DNA of 8,590 bases from CAZPLZ01 sp964587525. GTDB taxonomy: Bacteria; Oederibacteriota; CAKKQC01. Numbering within the stretch: the stretch's first letter is position 1; each line of letters opens with the position of its first letter. Under the pieces are notes generated by a model, which made no database searches, was not told the origin of the DNA, and saw only the letters and a list, made by a program, of their open reading frames with translations. Shown here in pieces: positions 1 through 5,953 of the stretch. The DNA is taken from the NCBI GenBank assembly GCA_964587525.1, contig CAZPLZ010000141.1:1-8590 (forward strand), read 5' to 3'. The position numbers and the translations under genes are program-made.

Positions 1-827
1 GGGATCTGCCGCGGCAGTTTGCAGGCCGCGAAGACCACCCCCGAGGTGCCGAGTGTGGCGGAGACCACCCCTGGCCGCACCACGCCGCACCCCACAGCTC
101 CCGCCGCCTGATCACCCCCCCCAGCCACCACCGGGGTACCCTCCAGCAGCCCGGTAGCTAGGGAGGCCTCATGGGAAACCCGGCCAGTGACTTCAGGGCC
201 CTCAAGAGCGTCTGGAAACCATTGGCGGGGAAGTCCCAGCGCTTTTAGTACCGGCAGGCTCCACCGTCGGCTCCGAACGTCAAACAGCAGGGTCCCAGAG
301 GCGTCTGAGACATCAGACGCGAAGTTGCCCGTGAGGCGATACCTCACAAAATCCTTTGGCAGCAACACTTTTTCAGTTGATCTGAAAACTTGGGGGAGAT
401 GCTTCTTGACCCAGAGAATCTTAGGGGCAGTAAACCCGGTCAATGCTAAGTTAAAGGTATGCCGCAACAGAGCGGCACGCCCCCCCACCAGGCGGGTAAT
501 CGTGTTGCATTCTGATACAGTGCGCTGGTCACACCAGAGCAAGGCAGGGGCCAGAACCTGCCCCTTGGAGCCCAGGAACACCGACCCATGCATCTGTCCG
601 GTCAACCCAATGCCGACGATTTCAAAATGCTTGTTGTTACTGCCTTTTATCAGGCGCTTCATGGCTTTCCGGAAAGCCGACCACCAGAGGTCAGGGTCCT
701 GCTGCGCCCATCCCGGCCTGGGCACGTCCATGGGGTAGGTCTCCGTGACACTGCCTAGCAGGCGGCCAGTAGGGGAGAGAAGCAGGGCTTTCAGGCCTGA
801 AGTTCCGACATCCACCCCTAAGAGCAC
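1..827 (-). CDS. xylB: Xylulokinase-type FGGY carbohydrate kinase, 5' part (C-terminus outside window)
   Basis: The minus strand is open from 857 to the window edge, giving about 275 residues from the start chosen here. Seen: an N-terminal phosphate-binding block VDVGTSGLKALL, then PGWAQQDPDLWW, the sugar-site motif GQMHG, LLWCDQRT, LPKDFVRYRLTG, SDVSDASGT, and near the edge GGGDQAAGAVGCGVV followed by SATLGTSGVV. This order is that of FGGY kinases, closest to xylulokinase, which phosphorylates D-xylulose in the cytoplasm for entry into the pentose phosphate pathway. The substrate is inferred; other FGGY kinases share these blocks. I prefer the GTG start at 827 because it puts the first catalytic Asp at residue 6, as is usual, and a GGGG lies 7 bases upstream. 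An in-frame ATG at 857 would add ten residues and place the start against the parS palindrome, without a clear ribosome-binding site. No frameshift is seen. It may be co-transcribed with the two upstream tRNA genes. Confidence 0.9.
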   Translation of the reverse strand, partial: MLLGVDVGTSGLKALLLSPTGRLLGSVTETYPMDVPRPGWAQQDPDLWWSAFRKAMKRLIKGSNNKHFEIVGIGLTGQMHGSVFLGSKGQVLAPALLWCDQRTVSECNTITRLVGGRAALLRHTFNLALTGFTAPKILWVKKHLPQVFRSTEKVLLPKDFVRYRLTGNFASDVSDASGTLLFDVRSRRWSLPVLKALGLPRQWFPDALEGPEVTGRVSHEASLATGLLEGTPVVAGGGDQAAGAVGCGVVRPGVVSATLGTSGVVFAACKLPRQI

Positions 828-840
828 CCCTGGACCCCGG

Positions 841-856
841 TGTTTCACGTGAAACA
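841..856. promoter_or_regulatory. parS: parS centromere-like site (ParB/Spo0J binding palindrome)
   Basis: Positions 841-856 read TGTTTCACGTGAAACA, a perfect 16-bp palindrome. It matches the widely conserved chromosomal parS consensus of ParABS systems, where ParB loads as a CTP-dependent clamp and spreads to organise the origin region for segregation. It lies between tRNA-Val and the xylB coding region (or across the alternative ATG at 857). It is the only copy I find in the window, and no parA or parB gene is present. The match is exact; that it works in this organism is inferred. Confidence 0.85.
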
Positions 857-897
857 TCCAAGAAGCTTTATGGGAGTGATCTTCGCTGGCCAAACCG

Positions 898-971
898 TGG
901 GCGGTACAGGATTCGAACCTGTGACCCCTTCCATGTCAAGGAAGTACTCTAGCCATCTGAGCTAACCGCCC
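898..971 (-). tRNA. tRNA-Val (anticodon GAC)
   Basis: A full cloverleaf of 74 nt reads on the minus strand. The acceptor stem GGGCGGT pairs with ACCGCCC, the anticodon arm CTTCC/GGAAG encloses loop TTGACAT (anticodon GAC, valine codon GUC), and the T arm ACAGG/CCTGT encloses TTCGAAT. The discriminator base is A. The bases after it are CGG, so the CCA end is not encoded and must be added by a nucleotidyltransferase. It sits 26 bases downstream of tRNA-Cys on the same strand and 40 bases before the ATG at 857. Confidence 0.97.
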
Positions 972-997
972 CCTGTTCCAGGCATTATTTATTTAAG

Positions 998-1069
998 AGG
1001 CGGGAGTCGGACTCGAACCGACGTATAGCGGTTTTGCAGACCGCCGCCTTGCCTCTTGGCTATCCCGCC
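998..1069 (-). tRNA. tRNA-Cys (anticodon GCA)
   Basis: A 72-nt minus-strand cloverleaf. The acceptor stem GGCGGGA pairs with TCCCGCC, the anticodon arm CGGT/ACCG encloses loop CTGCAAA (anticodon GCA), and the T loop is TTCGAGT. The discriminator is U, a known identity element of cysteine tRNAs, which supports the assignment. CCA is not encoded (CTT follows). It is the first of a tandem Cys-Val tRNA pair. Confidence 0.97.
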
Positions 1070-1078
1070 ACACAGCCG

Positions 1079-1108
1079 ATTCTACGTCGCTTGGGCGAGC
1101 CAAGTCCA
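1079..1108 (-). promoter_or_regulatory. Candidate sigma70-type promoter for the tRNA-Cys/tRNA-Val unit
   Basis: On the minus strand a -10-like TAGAAT (1084-1079) is preceded at 18 bases by TGGACT (1108-1103), which matches four of six -35 consensus bases. A start about 7 bases beyond the -10 box would fall at about 1072, just before the mature 5' end of tRNA-Cys at 1069. Position fits a tRNA promoter, but the -35 box is weak and no other evidence exists. Confidence 0.35.
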
Positions 1109-1111
1109 CGA

Positions 1112-1191
1112 CCATAAGGCCGAGGACGGCCTTGCGCCTAATGGACGATAACCCATCTTTAAACTTCGCCACCTGTGGTGGCGTGGGCGTA
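1112..1191 (-). repeat. Copy A of a two-copy structured element (possible ncRNA or small dispersed repeat)
   Basis: This element fills much of the gap between the end of the O-antigen-ligase-like gene (1272) and tRNA-Cys. Read on the minus strand it has a 7-bp hairpin (1183-1177 with 1173-1167, loop ACA), an A/T-rich linker with TTTAAA, a second hairpin (1157-1153 with 1148-1144, loop GTTA) and a third stem (AAGGCCG/CGGCCTT around TCCT, closed by CCAT/ATGG). It aligns without gaps over 43 bases (32 identical) with copy B at 3489-3531, and similarity continues on both sides. The family is not recognised. No U-tract follows, so a classic terminator is unlikely, although an attenuating role at the 3' end of the ligase transcript is possible. 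The rest of 1080-1271 shows no gene. Confidence 0.55.
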
Positions 1192-1271
1192 AACCACAGC
1201 AGGGTAGGGGAGAACCCTCAGCTGGCCACCCCCTTCGACCCCTGAGTTTCAGACAGGTTTTGAAATGCGCT

Positions 1272-3422
1272 CTACTGGAGTTGTTTAAGGAGCGTGAGAA
1301 CCCTGGAACTCTGGGGATCCAGCGTATATGCCTTCTGGATAGCGCTCCGGGCTCGATCAATTTCTCCGAGCGACCTGGCCGACATAGCCAAGCCGATGTA
1401 GGCATCGACAAAGTTAGGATCCCGCTCGATCGACCGCGCGTCAGCCTCCATGGCCTGGCGGTAGCGTTTCAGCATGCCCAGCGAGGCAGCGACGTTGTGA
1501 TGCCACCCCGCAGTGCCATCCTCAATGGCCGCAGCCTTCGAGAATACCTCTAGCGCTTTCTCGTATTCCCGTTTCTCAAAGAACTTCTTTCCCAGCTCTC
1601 CCCAACCAGGCGCCAAGTTCAAGCCTTTCTCATCCGACCCCAGGCTGCCGTCCAAGATGGCCTCCACCCTCGCAAACGCCTCTACAGCCTTCTCGTACTC
1701 CCGTTGCTCAAAATAGATCTTCCAGAGTTCCTGCCACCCGAGGGCGAAGTTCGGCACTTTTTCAACCAACTCCCTATACCGCACCTGTGCCAGATCCCTG
1801 TTGCCCAGGCGCTTCTGTACCTCTGCCCGAGCCGCTAGCGCATCCAGCCGATGCGGGTGCACCTTAAGCCGGGCTGCCACGGATTCCTCCACCAGCCGCT
1901 CATCAGCCTGGGTCACCCCCAACCGGGACAGCGCTTCAAACACCCGATGATCATGTGGAAGAATTTTGGCAGCCAGCCGCCCGCGGCGCAACGCCGTCGC
2001 ATCGCCCCGCAGCTCAAGGCGTCTTGTGAACTCTCTTAGGTAAGTACTTCCGACAAGCTCAGTAGAGCAGACCACCGCCCCGACGACACCGAGCAGGCCC
2101 ACCCCCAGCGCCACCATGACGGTCACCGGCCGAGGCAGCCGCCATACCTTGGACCCAGGCCCCATCCTGCCCAGGCTGATCCCCATTACAAACCACCAAA
2201 GCAACGCCGTGGGCGCCACCTGCAGGGGGAAATTAACCCAACTGTAGGCGAACACCCCGAACAGCGAAGTGCCCAGCCCAAGCTGTATCCACCACTCCTC
2301 GCGGCGCTCCGGCGCAGAGCATTCGCGCATGACCCTGGCCCAATGCCACCCCCAGACCAGAAGGCCCAAGAGGAACAGTCCAACGCCTATGGCCCCCAAC
2401 TCGGCGCCGAACTGCAGGACTTCGGAGTGGGCATGCTCGCTGTAGGCGTACCCTTTGGGTCCGTGCAGTCCCATCGATGCGCCGAGATGCTGAAACCGGG
2501 GAAACTCGAACCGGAAACTCCCGGTGCCAGCGCCAGCAAGCCATCGCTCCCCCCAGATGTTCGCTGCCACGGTCCACAGGTACCGTCGCCCCATGGCTCC
2601 ATGGCCTCCGACATCCACGATGGTGCCCAAGCGGGATCGAACGCCCTCGGATACCGCGACGGCGATCACGACCGCCGCCAACGCCGTTCCCGCGGCGCCC
2701 AGGATGAGTTTGCGCTCCACCGCCGAAATCCCGCCCCGCCGCATCAGCCAGAAGCCCGCCCAGAGCACAGCCGCGCCGGCTGCCAGCCACGCGCCCCGGA
2801 CTTGACTCAAGAGCAGGCCCGATAAGAAGAGCAGCATGGCCGCCACCGCAAAACCCTTCCCTCGCGTCCGACTCATCAGAAGCACCAAGCCTACAGGCAA
2901 AACCAGCAGTAAGTGGCCCGCGTAGTAGTCTGGGTTGCCAAGGGTCCCGAAAGCCCGTCCGCCGAAGCCCGTGGCCCATGGCATGGGATCCAAGCCAACG
3001 ACCTGCACCATGCCGTACAGGGAGCACAACAACGCCGACACCAGGGCTGCGCTGCGAAAGCGACCCCACTCCGGCGCGAACGCCAACCCCAGCCACAAGG
3101 CTATCACCGCTCCAACCAGGTCCAAAGCCCGGCGGAAACTATCCGCAGGATTGACGGACCAAAAGGTCGCCACCAGGACCCAAGCACTGAAGAGCGCCCA
3201 AGGCAGCGCGACGGCATGAAGAACCGGTTCAGCCCGGTGCAACAGCCAGCGAAAAGCGGATACACACAGCACACTTCCTAGGTAGACCCACAGGGCTGCC
3301 CGCCAAGGCCCGAAGACAACATCTTGCGCTCGGGAAAAGATCATGAGGGGGAGGGCGCCAAGCAGTGCAAGACTCGTCAGCCGCAAGTGTTTATCAAGCA
3401 TCGCCCGAAGTCCTGCGCCCAT
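1272..3422 (-). CDS. O-antigen ligase/polymerase family (Wzy_C-like) membrane protein with C-terminal TPR domain
   Basis: The protein has 716 residues. Residues 1-455 form a polytopic membrane region with roughly ten to twelve hydrophobic segments. A long loop at about 265-335 contains GAGTGSF (297-303) and then HSEVLQFGAELG (332-343), the H-x-E...Q...E-x-G pattern seen in O-antigen ligases and Wzy-type polymerases; FGTLGNPDYYAGHL (158-171) is another family block. Residues from about 470 to 716 are predicted TPR repeats, including two near-identical units. Such proteins transfer or polymerise lipid-linked glycans at the outer face of the inner membrane; the true acceptor (LPS, exopolysaccharide or protein glycan) cannot be read here. 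The ATG at 3422 has AAGGA 5 bases upstream. It diverges from the lipoprotein gene, and foldable element copies A and B flank it. No other glycan-assembly gene is in the window, so it looks like an orphan ligase. Confidence 0.85.
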   Translation of the reverse strand: MGAGLRAMLDKHLRLTSLALLGALPLMIFSRAQDVVFGPWRAALWVYLGSVLCVSAFRWLLHRAEPVLHAVALPWALFSAWVLVATFWSVNPADSFRRALDLVGAVIALWLGLAFAPEWGRFRSAALVSALLCSLYGMVQVVGLDPMPWATGFGGRAFGTLGNPDYYAGHLLLVLPVGLVLLMSRTRGKGFAVAAMLLFLSGLLLSQVRGAWLAAGAAVLWAGFWLMRRGGISAVERKLILGAAGTALAAVVIAVAVSEGVRSRLGTIVDVGGHGAMGRRYLWTVAANIWGERWLAGAGTGSFRFEFPRFQHLGASMGLHGPKGYAYSEHAHSEVLQFGAELGAIGVGLFLLGLLVWGWHWARVMRECSAPERREEWWIQLGLGTSLFGVFAYSWVNFPLQVAPTALLWWFVMGISLGRMGPGSKVWRLPRPVTVMVALGVGLLGVVGAVVCSTELVGSTYLREFTRRLELRGDATALRRGRLAAKILPHDHRVFEALSRLGVTQADERLVEESVAARLKVHPHRLDALAARAEVQKRLGNRDLAQVRYRELVEKVPNFALGWQELWKIYFEQREYEKAVEAFARVEAILDGSLGSDEKGLNLAPGWGELGKKFFEKREYEKALEVFSKAAAIEDGTAGWHHNVAASLGMLKRYRQAMEADARSIERDPNFVDAYIGLAMSARSLGEIDRARSAIQKAYTLDPQSSRVLTLLKQLQ
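1506..1736 (-). repeat. Tandem TPR-like duplication inside the O-antigen ligase-like gene
   Basis: Residues 563-595 and 607-639 of the encoded protein align without gaps, with 19 of 33 positions identical. They share W-x-E-L at the start, F-E-x-R-E-Y-E-K-A in the middle and a D-G-x-x-G end, and repeat with a 44-residue period. The DNA also remains similar (for example the stretches near 1694 and 1558 on the plus strand). The period is longer than the 34 residues of a standard TPR, so each unit is a TPR plus a linker. A recent internal duplication is the simplest explanation. Confidence 0.75.
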
Positions 3423-3476
3423 TGTAGTCCTTCGCTGTGTCCTTAAGCGAGCAGCTCACCCACCTCACTGGATGCC

Positions 3477-3560
3477 GTTACGGCCGGTGCCACCGAAGGT
3501 GGCAATTTTAAATTATGGGGTACCATCCATTGCCGAGGCGAGTCTGCGAGCCTACGATGG
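3477..3560 (+). repeat. Copy B of the structured element, in the 5' leader of the lipoprotein gene
   Basis: The element reads on the plus strand and ends 4 bases before the proposed ATG at 3565. It has hairpin 1 (3488-3494 with 3498-3504, loop GAA), an A/T-rich linker, hairpin 2 (3515-3518 with 3523-3526, loop GGTA) and hairpin 3 (CCATTG 3527-3532 with CGATGG 3555-3560, inner AGGC/GCCT). The base of hairpin 1 is T-A here and C-G in copy A, and two hairpin-2 pairs change from wobble to Watson-Crick. Both patterns suggest the folded form is maintained. The 3' strand of hairpin 3 includes the GG of the presumed Shine-Dalgarno GGAG (3559-3562). A leader RNA that controls translation is possible, but the same element in copy A has no gene after it. 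Positions 3423-3476 show no convincing promoter. Confidence 0.55.
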
Positions 3561-3564
3561 AGCC

Positions 3565-4578
3565 ATGCCCGGGACGCGCGCACTGAACCGCCGGCTGGCC
3601 ACAGGCCTCACTCTCGCTGTACTCTTGCAGACCGGCTGTCTCTTCAAGGTGACGTGGTTGCCAGATGGGCAACACCTGGCCTACTGGAAGTCGGAGTCAG
3701 TCTGGCTGATCAATCTTAAGGGACAAAAGAAAAAGATCTACACAGTTCCAGAACTCAACAACATGGTTTCTCTCATCGCCGCTCCCGTCCAGAACCGGCT
3801 GGCGCTGCTAGGGGAAGTGTCCGGGACCTCATTCATGACGATCCTCAACGATACTGGAGAGGTGCTGTGGAGTAGCTCCCTGACGGGTCGAAACTATGAC
3901 CTCTTGCCATTGTACTGGAGGCCCGACGGCGAAAGCGTGTTCGCCGCCAAGGAGGATGAGGGGCTCATGCTGGTGGATCTGGACACAGGGACGATGCGCT
4001 GGATTGAGACCGGCGGTCACATTGCGCGCTTTTCAAGCACGGGCACGATCCTTTCTTTCCACAGAATGGAATCCGGGAAAGCCTCCCTGGAAGTCTTCGA
4101 TCAACAAGGGAACTTGAAGAAATCCTACCCTTGGATCATCCCAGACGAGATCGCCGAACCAGACGCGCAGATGCTCTCCGAAGACGGCCGCCGCCTCTGG
4201 ATCGAAGACGGCGCCGCGAAGGGAAAAACGTACCTGATCAACAGGAAAGGGAAGGTGCTTCATGTCGGCGATCATGAAATACATGGGTTGGGCTCCAACG
4301 ACTGGTCCATGGTGACCCGCAATGGCGGGTTCAAACTCATCAATGCCCGCCAACACACCTCGGTCAACTTAACCCCGTTCTATAACCGCATGCTGCATCA
4401 CGAACTCACGGCGCACCTGGCCGACCCCGCCCACGCCAACGCTCGGTTCAAATCTGATGACGTCGTATTTTTTCCTGTGTTTTCTCCGGATGGGAAACTG
4501 TTTGCCCTCTACGGCAATCACGGCCTCTACATCGCAGATCTTAAAACCGGGGAAGTGCGCGCGCTCACCCAGTGGTAA
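3565..4578 (+). CDS. Probable lipoprotein with TolB/WD40-like beta-propeller repeats
   Basis: The protein has 337 residues from the ATG at 3565. The frame stays open back to 3343, but that part overlaps the divergent gene and looks non-coding. The proposed N-terminus is a short basic stretch (NRR), a hydrophobic segment LATGLTLAVLL and Cys25 in LLQTGC. This is a lipobox-like site, though Gln at -3 departs from the usual pattern. The body carries WD40/PD40-type blades: WLPDGQHLAYW (31-41), WRPDGESVFAA (118-128) with LMLVDLDTG (134-142), and FSPDGKLFALYGNHGLYIADLKTGEV (306-331; key W/F-x-P-D-G and D-x-x-T-G signatures). Such propellers usually mediate protein contacts in the periplasm or at the outer membrane. 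No catalytic motif is seen and the specific role is unknown. GGAG lies only 2 bases before the ATG, a tight spacing, and part of it may be paired in element copy B. Confidence 0.75.
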   Translation: MPGTRALNRRLATGLTLAVLLQTGCLFKVTWLPDGQHLAYWKSESVWLINLKGQKKKIYTVPELNNMVSLIAAPVQNRLALLGEVSGTSFMTILNDTGEVLWSSSLTGRNYDLLPLYWRPDGESVFAAKEDEGLMLVDLDTGTMRWIETGGHIARFSSTGTILSFHRMESGKASLEVFDQQGNLKKSYPWIIPDEIAEPDAQMLSEDGRRLWIEDGAAKGKTYLINRKGKVLHVGDHEIHGLGSNDWSMVTRNGGFKLINARQHTSVNLTPFYNRMLHHELTAHLADPAHANARFKSDDVVFFPVFSPDGKLFALYGNHGLYIADLKTGEVRALTQW

Positions 4579-4617
4579 GCTTGGGCCATGAGCCGTAGAC
4601 TCGCCCCCCTCACCCTA

Positions 4618-4644
4618 CCCTCTCCCCCCAAAGGGGGGAGAGGG
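4618..4644. repeat. GC-rich 12-bp inverted repeat between convergent genes (REP-like or terminator hairpin)
   Basis: CCCTCTCCCCCC at 4618-4629 and its exact complement at 4633-4644 enclose AAA, a perfect 12-bp stem. It lies 39 bases after the stop of the lipoprotein gene and 35 bases beyond the rplS stop. It could end transcription from both sides, but neither strand has a T-run after the stem, so a standard intrinsic terminator is not shown. The C-rich lead-in (from about 4603) resembles REP-type intergenic palindromes found in many copies in other GC-rich genomes; copy number here cannot be seen from one window. Confidence 0.6.
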
Positions 4645-4679
4645 AAAGGGGGGCACCGGCCGTAGGTCTTCTTGGCGGG

Positions 4680-5189
4680 CTACCGCTTGGTCGCTTTGAC
4701 GGCCTTTTCTGCCGCCCCAGGTGGGGGAGTTGGGGCGGGCTGCTCCTTCGCCGGCGCTGGCGGCGCTTCCGCCGGGGTGGGCTGGGCTGAGGATTGCTCC
4801 GTCGGTGCCGCACCCCCGGTCTCTTCCATGTACTGCCGCTTGATCCGCGCGGCCTTGCCTATCTTGTCCCGCAAGTAATAAAGCTTGGCTCGCCGGACCT
4901 TGCCCCGCCCAACCACCTCGAGCTTAACGACAAAGGGAGAGTGCAGTGGGAACATGCGTTCCACACCGATCCCGAACGAGATTTTCCTTACCGTCACCAT
5001 CTCCCTGGTCCCGCCGCCCCGTCGGCTGATCACCACGCCCTCGAAAACCTGCTGCCGCTCTTTATCCCCTTCAGACACCCGGAATGTCACCCGGAGGGTG
5101 TCGCCTGGCGCGAAGGCAGGCAGCTTGGTTTTGAGCTGCGCCGACTCAACGCTCCTGAGCAATTCACCCGCAGGTGTCGCCAGTCTCAT
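4680..5189 (-). CDS. rplS: Large-subunit ribosomal protein bL19 with a Pro/Ala-rich C-terminal extension
   Basis: The protein has 169 residues. Residues 14-120 are a full bL19: KLPAFAPGDTLRVTFRV, QQVFEGVVISRRGGG, MVTVRKISFGIGVERMFPLH, SPFVVKLEV, KVRRAKLYYLRDKIGKAARIK. bL19 sits at the 30S-50S interface and contributes to intersubunit bridges. Typical bL19 has about 115 residues; here about 50 more follow, rich in Pro, Ala, Glu and Thr and ending KAVKATKR, probably disordered. I chose the ATG at 5189, which has a GGGG about 7 bases upstream and lies 4 bases beyond the trmD stop. A TTG at 5204, overlapping trmD by 11 bases, is an alternative that adds five residues. It is the last gene of the rpsP operon. 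Confidence 0.96.
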   Translation of the reverse strand: MRLATPAGELLRSVESAQLKTKLPAFAPGDTLRVTFRVSEGDKERQQVFEGVVISRRGGGTREMVTVRKISFGIGVERMFPLHSPFVVKLEVVGRGKVRRAKLYYLRDKIGKAARIKRQYMEETGGAAPTEQSSAQPTPAEAPPAPAKEQPAPTPPPGAAEKAVKATKR

Positions 5190-5193
5190 GTTT

Positions 5194-5937
5194 TTACCCC
5201 GCAACGAGGGAGGTCAGCTCCCGCTTCAGCGTCTCGACCAGGGCTCTGTCCTCCTCGCTTAATTGAGTCTGAAGAATCAGCTCCGGCCGCTTGAGCAACG
5301 TCTGACGCAGGGCCTCCCGCTTCCGCCATCGCACAACGGCCGCATGGTTACCCGAGAGCAATACGTCGGGCACCCTCACACCACGAAACTCCGCAGGCCG
5401 GGTGTACTGTGGGAAATCCAGCAGTCCCTGTGCGAATGAGTCTTGCTCAGGGCTGGCTTGGTTACCCAAAACACCCGGCATCAACCGCGCCACGGTTTCC
5501 AGCAGGACAAGCGCTGGCAACTCCCCCCCCATCAGCACATAGTCACCAATGGAGATTTCCTCATCCACCAGCGACTGCCGTACGCGCTCGTCCACGCCCT
5601 CGTAGCGGCCGCACAGCAATTGAAGCCCGGGGAGGGAAGCTAGCTCCGCCGCCTTGGCGTGTGACAGCGGGCGGCCCTGAGGCGACAAGAGAATGACGCG
5701 GTCGCCCTCCTGCCGGTGCATCTCCACCGCCTCAAACAATGGCTCCGGCCGCAGTACCATCCCCCCGCCACCGCCAAAAGGTGTGTCGTCCACCTGACGG
5801 TGCTTGTCGTGCGCGTGGTCACGCAGATCCACCACGTGAATGGCGAGCTGTCCGTTCTCTACGGCGCGCTTGATGAGCCCATATTCCAGAAACGCACGGA
5901 TCAACCCCGGAAAGATCGTGATAAGACAAACGCGCAC
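5194..5937 (-). CDS. trmD: tRNA (guanine-N1)-methyltransferase TrmD
   Basis: The protein has 247 residues, the usual length. TrmD uses S-adenosylmethionine to methylate G37 next to the anticodon in tRNAs that read CUN, CCN and CGG codons, which prevents +1 frameshifts; it is essential in most bacteria. Seen: DDTPFGGGGGMVLRPEPLF (50-68), LLSPQGRPL (83-91), LCGRYEGVDERV (108-119), ISIGDYVLMGGELPALVLLETVARLMPG (128-155) which forms the SPOUT trefoil-knot cofactor site, and DSFAQGLLDFPQYTRP (166-181), the block that holds the catalytic Asp in studied TrmDs. The GTG start at 5937 has AAGGAG 6 bases upstream. It starts 16 bases after the rimM stop and is followed by rplS, the canonical order. Confidence 0.98.
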   Translation of the reverse strand: MRVCLITIFPGLIRAFLEYGLIKRAVENGQLAIHVVDLRDHAHDKHRQVDDTPFGGGGGMVLRPEPLFEAVEMHRQEGDRVILLSPQGRPLSHAKAAELASLPGLQLLCGRYEGVDERVRQSLVDEEISIGDYVLMGGELPALVLLETVARLMPGVLGNQASPEQDSFAQGLLDFPQYTRPAEFRGVRVPDVLLSGNHAAVVRWRKREALRQTLLKRPELILQTQLSEEDRALVETLKRELTSLVAG

Positions 5938-5953
5938 GCGCTTCTCCTTAGCT

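Noticed and set aside
187..738. Plus-strand open frame of 183 codons
   Set aside because: It lies antisense to the xylulokinase gene, whose minus-strand frame has clear FGGY motifs throughout; the plus product has no recognisable domain.
841..856. Terminator hairpin for the tRNA pair
   Set aside because: The palindrome has no loop bases and no T-run, and it matches parS exactly, which explains it better.
1112..1191. c-di-GMP-I (GEMM) or glycine riboswitch
   Set aside because: Fragments such as CGCAAGGCC (copy A) and ACCGAAGG (copy B) recall these families, but each occurs in one copy only, the junction motifs are missing, and the hairpin order does not fit.
2233..3096. Minus-strand 287-codon frame and several plus-strand frames inside the ligase gene
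   Set aside because: They overlap the membrane domain of the ligase in other frames; their Arg/Gly/Pro-rich products are typical GC-rich shadows.
3343..3564. 74-residue upstream extension of the lipoprotein frame
   Set aside because: It overlaps the start of the divergent ligase gene and element copy B, and would bury the signal-like segment inside the protein; the ATG at 3565 gives a proper N-terminal signal.
4794..5294. Plus-strand frames opposite rplS and trmD
   Set aside because: Both minus-strand genes are full-length and strongly conserved, and the antisense products match no family I know.
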